Positions 44,701-55,942 of a stretch of DNA of 64,000 bases are shown here, one piece after another (the first letter of the stretch is position 1; every line of letters starts with the position of its first letter). This stretch comes from Lateolabrax maculatus (Eukaryota > Chordata > Actinopteri > Acropomatiformes > Lateolabracidae), in contig CM062212.1 in NCBI GenBank assembly GCA_031216445.1, positions 5,187,501-5,251,500 on the forward strand, given 5' to 3'. The notes under the pieces are model-generated. The model was given only the letters and a program-made list of their open reading frames with translations, searched no databases and had not been told where the DNA came from. Made by a program: the position numbers and the translations under genes.

Positions 44701-45632
44701 CCAATGTAACGGCAGCTGAAATTCTTGTTTTTTCTGAATTATAGTACGCTCTGGTGTAGAGGTGTACTCCAGGGTGTGGTCAGTACCCTGTGACATCAGG
44801 CACGGGTCTTCCATGGGTGCTTGTGATCTGGTTGGCCACTCTGTTTTCAAGCAGAGAGGGGAATGAAACACTGGCTCTGAGCCTGGCAGTCAGTCACTCT
44901 TTAATCATGGCCTGATTGGGCATTGTTCCAACTGGATCTTGTTAGATAAAAGTGCACATAATGACCTTTCTTATAAATCTTAAATGCCAAATAAAAGTGC
45001 TTTTGCATTGCCCTGTCTGAAAAATGTTTTGGTTCTTTTTCCCCTTGAATTTATACAATGTCTAATAAGAATGTAAATGCATGCACATCTTATAGTTGCA
45101 TACAAACAACCTACAGCATGGAGTAATAGGTGAAGTTTGTAAGGGTTTGAGTGGAGTCAACCATCAATAGGCCGCCAACGCGGCACCCTGCAAATAAAGC
45201 TTTCCATTCTGCTCTGCCACAGACCATGAAATAGTCACTCAGCTCTGAAATGGAGAGAATCACTCACATGGAGAAACAGCAAGAAGTTCAGTTAGTTCTG
45301 CCGTGCAGGTAGGAGATAGATACTTGGAGGCACAGACTTATTGCAGCCCTCCATAGATATCTGCCAAAGTCTACACAAACATTAGAGGGAAACGGGGAAA
45401 CAAAATTACAGAAATCTGCTAAGTTTGACAAATGGCAGGCCCAGCTTTGCCACTAGCTATTAGCCCGCAATGATTAATAAGTGAGAAAATAATTGCACTT
45501 CATTGAGATTGATGACGCCCCATTTAACCTCCACTCTCATCCTGGCTGCGCCACGGAGCACCGAGATGAGCCTCGGACACACTGCTGCTCTGCCGGCCTC
45601 ATTGGCATCGAACACACACACATAGATACACA

Positions 45633-45635
<3 letters not shown>
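44701..45635. other. Intergenic, possibly containing conserved noncoding DNA
   Basis: No gene is seen. About 45440-45600 has mixed composition without repeats (for example TAGCCCGCAATGATTAATAA). It reads like conserved noncoding DNA, but I cannot test conservation. Confidence 0.4.
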
Positions 45636-45723
<88 letters not shown>

Positions 45724-45734
45724 GCACACACACA
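45636..45734. repeat. (CA)n microsatellite, about 100 bp
   Basis: An almost uninterrupted CA run. It is one of the two longest in the window. Open frames across it are artefacts of the repeat. Confidence 0.98.
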
Positions 45735-47031
45735 GGGTCTGTAATGATCCTGCGGGGCATTTTTTAAAAGCCTTGCAGCGCTCTGATCATAAGTTCATTG
45801 TTAGTAAGTGAAAAACAATGATCTCAGCGCTAGGAGGCCTCTGGGAATCTCTCACTCCACCAATATAGAAGCATTTAAGTCAAACACCATGGGGAATTAA
45901 TGACAGTGGAGTCACCATTAACTCCTACGCTAACGAGTTTGTAAGCTTTGGTCCTCTTGTTAGACACATCTTCTTGTGTGTGTTTGCTCGTCTGCCTTGT
46001 GTTGGAGAATCTTGTCGATCTGAAACACACATGGCAACCGTGTTTGAATGTGATTTTCACGGGTAAAATGCAAACAAAGCGGCGGCGATCAGGCGAGGCG
46101 CCATGAGTGCCGTGGCGTCTTATCCTCTCAGTCTGCAAAGAGACGTGGCCAAGGTTATTAAAGAAGGATGTAGCAGAGCAAGATGGCCGCTGTTGTGACC
46201 AGAGGCGGTGTGGAGAGATAAATGGTTGACCCAGCCTGGTGTCAGGTTAGGATTGATGCCACTATCAGCCCCACTGCTTTCCCAATGATTTTCTCAAATC
46301 TCTGATAGAGTGTGTTATCTAGTTACTGGCATGAGGGCAACGGCCTGCAGGCACAGAGAAGGTCAATCTATGAGGACAATCTTTGTTGGACTAAATGAGA
46401 AAAAAGACCTCACAAAAAAGAATAAAAAGCAGCTGCTAGGTCTCTGGGATAAGATAAGCCAAATTACTTCTCTTTAGTAGGATAGGCCTTGGGCAAAACA
46501 TCAAAAAAAAAAAGAAAAAAATTAAGTGAGGCAGCTGGTGTGCTCTCTAACTTCAGTGTTGTAGATTTCACCTGGAACCCCGGCTTCCTTGAACTAATGT
46601 TGATTCAGTGGCAGCAGCACCTTGAGGAATGGGCTAAGCGAGTGTGTGTTTGTCTGCTGTTTAATCTGCATTCACCTAATAAATGTCCTCAACAGGAGAA
46701 AACAGGAATTTCCAGAATACATAATGCAAGTCAGCAACGCAAACCGCCTCGCAGATCATAGAGCCTCTCCATAATCTCACTCTATCAACCTTTCACTCTT
46801 TGGTCTTTTCAAAACTGGGGGAAAGAGTTTGACTAATAGGTTGTAATTTACCAGGCGAGGTCCTGATCAATAATTCTGCGTCAATAATGATGGAGAGGTC
46901 TGTGTGAGGGGAAATGATTCCACTCATTGTCTGAGAAAAATGAAGGTGTGGACATCACCTCAGGCTGTAGGCAGATGTCCACAGGTGCTCGGTTAGTATG
47001 ATAGTGGAGTTGATGAGTAGGAAAACAAATA
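45735..47031. other. Intergenic, candidate conserved noncoding sequence
   Basis: No coding gene is recognised. About 45740-45920 and 46530-46770 are free of repeats and low in CpG, with homeodomain-like TAAT words. They look like vertebrate enhancer sequence. This is texture-based inference only. Confidence 0.35.
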
Positions 47032-47147
47032 ACACACACACACACTAACACACTAACACACACACACACACACACACACACATGCATACAAATACCACTA
47101 TTTGTTTTCCCTTGTGCTGCATAGGATCTAAAGTTTAAAAAATAGCG

Positions 47148-47178
<31 letters not shown>
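47032..47178. repeat. Two (CA)n microsatellites beside the inverted repeat
   Basis: CA runs at 47032-47083 (with TAACA interruptions) and 47152-47178. The second ends about 17 bp before the outer edge of the left arm of the long inverted repeat. Confidence 0.95.
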
Positions 47179-47180
<2 letters not shown>

Positions 47181-47194
47181 ACATACGTCCCTAA

Positions 47195-48343
47195 TGGATG
47201 TATTTTTCGCCACACTTTCTCGCTGACGTTTTAGTTGGCGGGCCTTTCTCATGACAATGTCATTTTGAAAGCAGTCTTCTGACAGAAATATTGACTAAAC
47301 TACTATAAATGGGGGGAACTATCTGTTTCTTTATGATCCAGAAAATTGCTAAAATGGTTTCAAGGAAATAAATAACCCATTTTGAATCATTTCTGATGTG
47401 GCGTGAAAATATAGCACTTCTTATCTTCATGCATATAGCAGAGGAAATAAAAATACCTGGGCCAAGTCTGTACATCAGAACATCATGGAACGTGTCATTA
47501 TAATAATACAACAGAATGGCCATTGCCTAATTTTTACAGTTTTCAAAAAAGGAAAAGCTAACGTTTTTCAAGCTTATTGTCATGATAAATTTGAAGTTAT
47601 AGTCTAAAAATGACTTGTAGTGATACAGTGAAATCCTTTATACCAGCACCCATCTTCAGCAATACACAAAGAAGAAACAAAACATTCAAACAACCACTGA
47701 TTCTACATTATGGCATTGATTTAATGGTGTTAATTATTATACTGTAAATGACTGTAATCGAGATGAATGTAGTTATTTTCTTACATGCAAAAACCTGAAA
47801 AAGTGTTCCTGGGCTTTACTAACCATATGCATACATCTATATTCTGAAACATAAAAGCTGTTCTGGAGCTTTTGATCATATCATGATTTTTATCAGCAGA
47901 CGGAGAAAACTGCAGCTTCTACATTAACACATGTTGTATGGCATCGTAACTGTTAGTCCCTAATGCATGATATCCACACACACTCTCAATATGCCATCTT
48001 TTCACCTTTTCAGATGTCCATTTTCATAGTTCAACTGTCTTAAAGCTTGAGATGGGATATCGAATATATCATGTAAATAAACAATGCTAGGAATGTGGAC
48101 GTTCTCTGCTTTAAGTTATGCAGTAGAAGTTCTTGAGTTGGGTTATCATCCACAGAAAAGCTGCAGACCAAGGAAACCAATTAGCAACACCATAACACTG
48201 TAAGGTTCGTTGTGTAACCTGAATATTGACATATTTACGTTTATGTCAAGCATTCCCTAAAATATCGGCCCACTGCTTGTGTGTCTGTGGTTTCAGCGAG
48301 GTACAGTACACTCCCTGGCTCTGAAATACGAGAGAGTATTACT
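47195..48343 (+). repeat. Long inverted repeat, left arm (~1149 bp)
   Basis: This arm, starting TGGATGTATTTTTCGCC, is the reverse complement of 48891-50086. By eye I find under ten substitutions, a 2-bp indel near 47508 and a ~49-bp segment present only in the other arm, so identity is about 99 percent outside the indels. It contains an 87-codon open frame (47260-47523, minus) that is mirrored in the other arm but resembles no protein I know. No target-site duplication is visible at the outer edges. Confidence 0.93.
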
Positions 48344-48890
48344 GTAGAAAGAATCCCACTCTGTTACAAGCTTGGTACAAAAATCTTTGCTTCTCAAGCA
48401 GCGGTAAGCCACACTTTAATGCCTTGATCTGTCAGTCAAGGATAAATGTTACTGACTCCGACCAACATGAGTGCAGGGAGTTTCTGAAAGACGTCCAAAT
48501 ATTTTGACACAAGCTTTCAGTATAAGACGAGACACAGCAGAGCCAGAGCTCAGACTGTGGGCAACACACAGAGGAAAGAAAAGATTTTAAATTGAATTAA
48601 TTAAAATAGAAATGTAATCTGTGATTAACGCTAAATAAACATCACTGCCCTTGATAATTTAACAGCAGACGTTCCACTTAAACTTAAAATTATGTTTTCT
48701 AAGACACAATAAGGTGAGGTTGGATGGATTTGAGGATGATAAAACACCAAATGTACGACAGGAACAGTGTGATATCATAGGTATTATAGTATGTAAGTTA
48801 ATTGGGACCTGGAATGTGATGAGAAAATGAGACACAACTGATTAAGGTTTTACTAAAAGTAAGGTTTTACTAAAAGTTTGATGATCCAGG
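48344..48890. other. Spacer (547 bp) of the long inverted repeat
   Basis: Unique sequence between the two arms. It includes a 17-bp unit, AAGGTTTTACTAAAAGT, repeated in direct tandem at 48844-48860 and 48861-48877, just before the inner edge of the right arm. No coding content is seen. Confidence 0.85.
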
Positions 48891-50086
48891 AGTAATACTC
48901 TCTCGTATTTCAGAGCCAGGGAGTGTACTGTACCTCGCTGAAACCACAGACACACAAGCAGAGGGCCGATATTTTAGGGAATGCTTGACATAAACGTAAA
49001 TATGTCAATATTCAGGTTACACAACGAACCTTACAGTGTTATGGTGTTGCTAATTGGTTTCCTTGGTCTGCAGCTTTTCTGTGGATGATAACCCAACTCA
49101 AGAACTTCTACTGCATAACTTAAAGCAGAGAACGTCCACATTCCTAGCATTGTTTATTTACATGATATATTCGATATCCCATCTCAAGCTTTAAGACAGT
49201 TGAACTATGAAAATGGACAGGGAGGGCTGAGCAGCATAGGCTAGATGTTTTAGACCGCAGAGATTACATCTGAAAAGGTGAAAAGATGGCATATTGAGAG
49301 TGTGTGTGGATATCATGCATTAGGGACTAACAGTTACGATGCCATACAACATGTGTTAATGTAGAAGCTGCAGTTTTCTCCGTCTGCTGATAAAAATCAT
49401 GATATGATCAAAAGCTCCAGAACAGCTTCTATGTTTCAGAATATAGATGTATGCATATGGTTAGTAAAGCCCAGGAACACTTTTTCAGGTTTTTGCATGT
49501 AAGAAAATAACTACATTCATCTCGATTACAGTCATTTACAGTATAATAATTAACACCATTAAATCAATGCCATAATGTAGAATCAGTGGTTGTTTGAATG
49601 TTTTGTTTCTTCTTTGTGTATTGCTGAAGATGGGTGCTGGTATAAAGGATTTCACTGTATCACTACAAGTCATTTTTAGACTATAACTTCAAATTTATCA
49701 TGACAATAAGCTTGAAAAACGTTAGTTTTTCCTTTTTTGAAAACTGTAAAAATTAGGCAATGGCCATTCTGTTATTATTATAATGCCATGTTCCATGATG
49801 TTCTGATGTACAGACTTGGCCCAGGTATTTTTATTTCCTCTGCTATATGCATGAAGATAAGAAGTGCTATATTTTCACGCCACATCAGAAATGATTCAAA
49901 ATGGGTTATTTATTTCCTTGAAACCATTTTAGCAATTTTCTGGATCATAAAGAAACAGATAGTTCCCCCCATTTATAGTAGTTTAGTCAATATTTCTGTC
50001 AGAAGACTGCTTTCAAAATGACATTGTCATGAGAAAGGCCCGCCAACTAAAACGTCAGCGAGAAAGTGTGGCGAAAAATACATCCA
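48891..50086 (-). repeat. Long inverted repeat, right arm (~1196 bp)
   Basis: Mirror of 47195-48343, ending AAAAATACATCCA. It carries a ~49-bp extra segment (about 49219-49267) not present in the left arm, inserted between GAAAATGGAC and ATCTGAAAAGG. The same anonymous open frame occurs here at 49737-50021 on the plus strand. Confidence 0.93.
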
Positions 50087-51290
50087 CATTGTATACCACA
50101 TTTGGATTTGTGTTGTTATTGGTGATGATTTTTATGTTTGAATAATTACCCAAATACTATAGCCCCCTGATAGACTTTACATATGTTTCTGCACTAGTGT
50201 TAATGTTTATTTGCCTTGATTTTGCAATAATTATGTTAAAACAATTTCACGATGAATAACGTCCAATAATGTCCAGAAGCAGTGACATTTCCCATGACTT
50301 TAAGGAGGAAATCATTGGCAGGCACGTGCACACCCATTGTTTCTTACCAGGTGCAAACATATTCACAAAAAGACAACAAATGGACGTGACAATATCAATG
50401 CCATGTCAAGGAGATTGGGAATGAAATGGCAGTGTGTGTATTTTTTTACTTTGAGGACACAAAAGCAAAGCTTTGTTTTTCTATCTTCCTCCAAACCGAA
50501 CCAATTTGTTTTTGTGCCTAAACCTAACCAAACCTTAACCCCAGCACTGTCACAGCATGAAACAGATTTTCTGTTCAACAGTGATTTGTAACGGTTTTGG
50601 AAGGCACAGACAAATGATGTCATCCTGCAGACAGGGGCGTTAGATCAGAAAATGCTTCTTTGTGTCTTTCTAGAGGACAAACAACGTATTTTATAGTTTA
50701 ATTTGGAGGACTTGCTGACCAAAAAACAGAAAACCACAAAGTAGACTAACTCTTGTATTACAGTGTCTGAATCTGTTACCCTCTGACCCCCCCAACCCAT
50801 CACCTGGGCCTTCATCCCAGCTGGCCGCTCCTCCAGTGAACGGTGAGTTTTCTGAGCCGAACCTGAACAGTTTGAACATTGCGCTCTAAGTGGATTGGGT
50901 TCCTGTCAGACCTGAGCGTTTGGACATTGATAAATTTCCTCCTGTGTGGGATCGATAACTCTCACCTTTAGGCCCAGGGCTCCTTCAGAGTGGGACGTCA
51001 TAATTACTCTGTCAACCTGAATGCCTGGCTGTGTTAAGACTGACGACTGTGTGTGTGTGTGTGTGAGAATTATATAGTGTCAGTCAATGTGTGTGCAAAG
51101 GAGTAAAATGTGCCTTTTTTTTTGTGTATGTGGTATTATGGGTTTCAGACTGTATGCACAGAGATTTATGGATTACGTTTGTACATGTGGGCTTAAAAGG
51201 TTGTGTGAGTGTGTGTGTGTATGTCTGTCTGTGTGTGTTTGTGTGTGTGGGCCCAGGTGATGCTTTGCTGGCTGAGCTGGACTTGTGACT
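50087..51290. other. Intergenic
   Basis: About 50470-50625 resembles a dispersed fish repeat (TTGTGCCTAAACCTAACCAA-ACCTTAACC). (GT)n runs lie at 51047-51064 and, imperfect, 51204-51250. No gene is seen. Confidence 0.55.
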
Positions 51291-51294
51291 GGCA

Positions 51295-51394
51295 GTGATT
51301 GACAGCTGGGCAGCCCGCCTCCTCCTTTCTCCTCCCACGGCGCTTTTTGATGCCTGTCATATTGGCCAATCAGCGCAGTGATCTGACAGCTGTC
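51295..51394. promoter_or_regulatory. Candidate regulatory cluster: Pbx-Meis/Prep, NF-Y-like and E-box motifs
   Basis: TGATTGACAG at 51296-51305 is the consensus composite site for Pbx with Meis/Prep. ATTGGCCAAT at 51361-51370 is a perfect palindrome with a CCAAT box on each strand. GACAGCTGTC at 51385-51394 is a palindromic E-box (CAGCTG). All lie within 100 bp in a repeat-free patch between GT-rich stretches. Enhancer or promoter function is inference. Confidence 0.4.
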
Positions 51395-52421
51395 CTGACA
51401 CCAACGTACACACACATTACACACATACAGACACATTACACACATGCACATACATGTACACAGAGAGGCCTAATTCTAAACTCTAGACCCAATTCTTAAC
51501 TCAAAATTCACCATTTAAAATGAATATTAAGGCACAAAAATTAGCAAAATGTTAAAGATTTTACTCATACTTATGTTTTTTTATAACAATAAACTAGAGC
51601 AACACGTTTACAGCACAGAAACAGACCAAAGCAGCCATGTTTACTCACCGATTAGCAGCAACGATTAGCTCCAAAAACAACACGGTGGGGATGACGGGCC
51701 CCTCACGTCGATCATGTTAACTGAATTAACATACGCGACGTTGCTTTCAGCTGGTTCCTCAGATCTGTTATCTGTCCAGATGTAATGATGATTTATTTAT
51801 TCTGTTTCGGGGAAGGCAGGGAATTGCCTCCATCTGCTCCATCAGACAGTGCTGCTTCGCGGCGTGCAGCCTTCCTCCAGGTTAGTGCGGGTTCATGCCG
51901 GTATTTCGGTGCATATGTGCATAAAAGTGTGTGTGTGAGCTGCATGATCTTTATATTTGTGCATGTGTACCTATGAATGCAACTTTTTTGCATATTTACC
52001 AGTGTGTAAACATGAACGTGTAACTGTTCTACAGGATTTCATTAGATTTGTATGCATGTGTGTATATGTGTGTGTGTCACAGCAGCCATGTGGCGCTGCT
52101 GTCTGTAAAAGAGGCAGCCTGTGGAATTAAAAGTGAATGAAGCGAAGATGAGCGAGGCTGCCTGCTTCTCATAACGCTGCCACAATAATAATAATAATAA
52201 TAATCAGGGCAATAATAACCTCAGCGCTCATTTAGACATCAATACTAATCACTCTCATTTTGAGGACAATAATAATAATCAGACTCATTTAGAGTGCCGT
52301 TTCTCCACAGAGGCTTTCACTGCCTTTGGGGTTGGTTGGTGCTTAACCTAATGATAATAGTCATGATTCATGGCTCAACTCTCCCTCCCTGCATGTTGCT
52401 TTCACTCCACATGAGCACAGG

Positions 52422-52465
<44 letters not shown>

Positions 52466-52825
52466 ATGTTAGACAGAAAGATGGTGTGAGGGAGTTAATT
52501 TGTTGGGACACACAGAAGGTTATACTTCTATTGTACTTTTTTAAAAGACATCGGATTGTCCGTTCTTTCCCCCATTGTCAGGACTTTACATTGACTCACT
52601 AACTTATACATTTAATGAAAAATTCCAGTTTGCATTCAAATTTTTTTTATTTTGGCCTTTGTTACACAGATCTAAGAAAAGAGCAACAACTAAGAAAAGT
52701 CAAACAGGTGCAAGAAACACATAAAGATGATCATACAGGTTTTAAACAAACCTCCCAATTAACCAGGTCAGACTAAAACCGCTATAGTCAATATTTTCAG
52801 AATAACAATGTGATGAACCCACAGA
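51395..52825. other. Intergenic with simple repeats
   Basis: It contains a (TAA)n run at about 52185-52204 and a (GT)n run at 52424-52464. No gene is recognised. Confidence 0.7.
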
Positions 52826-53101
52826 CAACTATCACTGAACTCTGCAGTTCCCCTAAACTCTACATGCAGCTATTTTCAGTGAACAAAATCTAAAACCCAT
52901 TGGGGATTTCTCTCTGTAGTTGGTGGAGACTAAAACAGAGCTAAAAAGGAGAGTGAATATTGGACTTGCATTCATTATAAATGAACTGCTTTCTAACAAG
53001 TCGCCATATCATCTTAAAAGGTGACGATATGTCAGTTATGTGTTCACAGCTTGTTTCTGCTGCCTCCAAGTGGCCAAAAAATTAACTACTGGAAGTTTAA
53101 G
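52826..53101 (+). repeat. Dispersed fish repeat, family B copy
   Basis: It starts ACTATCACTGAACTCTGCAG and ends TCACAGCTTGTTTCTGCTGC-CTCCAAGTGGCC. The end block is found inverted at 44315-44365 and, diverged, at 62712-62745. Confidence 0.65.
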
Positions 53102-53359
53102 ATTCATCTTAAAGACAGAACACAAAGGGCATTTTAAAGTTAAGTGATTTTTATCTGAAGTCATTTCAAACATATGAGCAGATGCAAGAAAATTGCAAGT
53201 TCGCCTGCTTGGCATGAATTGAGGCAGAGATGCATCCGCGTGAGTGGATAATATTTCAACTCGAACAAAAATTCAGGAGACAAGAAAGAAAGGAGAGGGA
53301 TTTACAGCAAAACAAAAGAAATAACTGGAGATCCTGGTGAGTTCAAAGATTTGCGGTTT

Positions 53360-53393
<34 letters not shown>

Positions 53394-54497
53394 TCTTTGT
53401 TTACCTGCAAAGACTTATTTTTGCTCCACCTGATCACAATCCAGTCGTGAATCAGGATGCAGGTTAATGCCACAGGAATTTAGGTGTTGTAGTGACATCC
53501 TCTCACCCCTTTACAGCACCACACAGTCATCTTCAACACATGAAAATATTCTCTTCTCTTTCTGATGCATTGCGTGCCGCCACATGGGACAGTCAGACAC
53601 TAATGTAATTCCTCGCGAGTGGTGCTCATCTCATCTGGGCTGCAGCTTTGAACTCTTGGCTCAGCGGCTTTTCAGAACGAGACAGAAAATGGGGACAGAG
53701 GGAGAGAATTGTCCGTCACTGATTCGCTGTAAAAAAACTCGGACAGAAGATCATTTCAGCGCCGCTCGGGAAGATCAAAAGCTCTGCTGGCAGAGAGCGG
53801 GCGTGAGGGGGAGATGGTATCGCCGAGCTCTCATTTCATTCACAGACGAGTGTGAAATGACTTCATCTGTTGTGTGGACTCACACTAGACACCATTATAC
53901 ACCACTGTACCCTGACCCTTCCTTCCTCTCTCACTTTCTCCTGCACGCTGGCAGCTACAGGCCAAAAACCACTGCAGCTGTGTCCTAATAACACATCTGT
54001 AAGGTATTGCTTTGTGTTTCTATTAGCCACACTGTCAGCTTTTACCTACATTGACATTAAGAATATTAAAGAGCCTGATTTTTTTTAAAGCACTAATTGC
54101 ATTATGACTATCTGTAGAATAACACCAGTTGGGTTCAGGTCTGGTGTTAATTGCTTGTTTATAGGAGCTGGAGATCTTAACCCTTAAAGAACACTAAAGG
54201 GGGAATAATGGATGTGTTAACAAGAGGAGATCAGACCTCAAGTCCAGGCCTACAGTAGATAGTTTCAGGCCCGGCGGTGCACATTGTTACCACTCTGCTT
54301 CCTGCACTTAAATCAGGAGGAAAGGCATGAAAAAAAAACAAAAAAAAAAAACAGCAATTTGCTCAAACTTCTGAGCCTTAAACACTTGAATAATTTAGTG
54401 CTGAATATTATAAATCCGCTTGATTATTTCAAGAACGACAACAAACAGCTCTCTCTCGTGGCGTCGCTGCTAATGGAGATCGCAGCACACTTTGCAG

Positions 54498-54500
<3 letters not shown>

Positions 54501-54546
<46 letters not shown>
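54501..54546. repeat. (CA)n microsatellite
   Basis: 46 bp of uninterrupted CA. Confidence 0.97.
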
Positions 54547-54551
<5 letters not shown>

Positions 54552-54882
54552 AAAGAGAGTGTGATAGGGGAAACTAGAGGGAACATAATGAGATAATAAG
54601 AGTCGACTTAACACAAGGATTTTCCTCCTCTTTCTTCTTCTTCCTTCATCCCTCGTCTTCATTTCCTCCTTCATTAAAAGAGGAGTCCGGCGCGCAGCCA
54701 GGTTGTAAGGTTGTGTGTTGGCCGTGAGAGTTTCTCTTCTCCGTCTCTCTTTCTACCATCCCTCCTCCTGTCTTCCTCCTCCCCTCTCCCTTGAACACCG
54801 TGTTTAGCTGTTTAAGCTGATGACACCGAGAATATTGCATGTTGAAAGGTTGCTTCACTACACACTCACACACACTGACTTA

Positions 54883-54883
<1 letters not shown>

Positions 54884-54943
<60 letters not shown>
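54884..54943. repeat. (CA)n microsatellite
   Basis: 60 bp of uninterrupted CA. Confidence 0.97.
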
Positions 54944-54946
<3 letters not shown>

Positions 54947-55664
54947 TGCCCAGAGCGAAAGGCCTCAGGCAGTCTCTTTCCCGCTAGCCAGGGGCGATCA
55001 TTCTGCCTCTATGATACTTTAACTGTGAGATGTCAGGAAACATTAGGCCTTTAAAAACACAGATACGATGCAGTGCAGATACACACTGACAACACACACA
55101 CACCCACACACACACACAGTCTCAACTGTAGTTCCATCCCGTTTCCTCCAAGGCCTCCTCCTGTGCAGAAAAAGTTATTTTTAATGCTATTTTTTGCAGT
55201 AAATGGCTGTTATTTATTTATTCTTCATCTGTCTTTTCTTTTTCTTTCTAATGACAGTTAGAAAACTCAGAACTTTAAATGTATTAAAAGTACCAATGTT
55301 TTATGATGCTAACGGACACAGCTCATAGCCGGAGCTTTTGATGCAATGAACATGACACAACTTCAATATGTAGGAAGTATGAAATCCTTTGAGTTTGGAG
55401 GATTTGTACACAGTTTGGTTTCTTGAATATCTCGTGTGCAGTTGATTGAAATGGCACGTGGCTCTCTGTAAGAGACATTTAGTACTTTCTCTACCTTGAG
55501 GTGAGCATAACCCAGTATTTACCACCTTCACTGTAGGGATCACAGCTACCGGAGCTCAGCTGGAAGAAGCTTTAGAATCTAATGAGGCAAAGAAATACAA
55601 GCTCAGATGGCTTTTAAACAATCTGAACGCAGCTCTCAAAAGCAGTTATCTGGAAGTCTACATG

Positions 55665-55942
55665 AAGATCCATCCATAAGCTACGCCCGCTTATCCTTTA
55701 GGGGGCTGAGGCCGATCCCAGCTGACATCGGTGAGAGGCGGGGTAAACCCTGGACACGTTCACAGAGACAGACAGACAATCATTCACACTCACATTCACA
55801 CCTAGGGGCAATTTCGAGTCGCCAGTCAGCCTAACCTGCATGTTTCTGGTCTGTGGGAGGAAACAGGAGCACCGGGAGAAAACCCACGCAGGCACAGGGA
55901 GTACATGCAAACTGCACATAGAAAGGCCCCAGCCGGCCGCCC
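55665..55942 (+). repeat. Dispersed fish repeat, family C, near full-length copy
   Basis: Landmarks: CCGCTTATCCTTTAGGGGGC, GATCCCAGCTGACATCGGTG, GAGAGGCGGGGTAAACCCTG, CATTCACACTCACATTCACA, AACCTGCATGTTTCTGG, GGAGAAAACCCACGCAGGCA and CATGCAAACTGCACATAGAA. I recall this unit as one of the most abundant non-coding repeats of fish genomes; I do not assign its class. Confidence 0.8.

Larger units (their letters stand above)
53102..55664. other. Intergenic with microsatellites
   Basis: (CA)n runs lie at 53362-53390, 54501-54546, 54884-54943 and about 55098-55118. About 53540-53990 and 54950-55060 are repeat-free but match nothing known to me. Confidence 0.65.

Noticed and set aside
45460..45744. 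Open frames of alternating Cys-Val or Thr-His
   Set aside because: They are translations of (CA)n microsatellites; the same applies at 47.0, 54.5, 58.5-58.9 and 60.7 kb.
47260..47523. 87-codon open frame in the left arm, and its 94-codon mirror at 49737-50021
   Set aside because: The frame exists twice only because the arms are duplicated. A 2-bp indel alters its N-terminus, and the peptide resembles no protein family I know.
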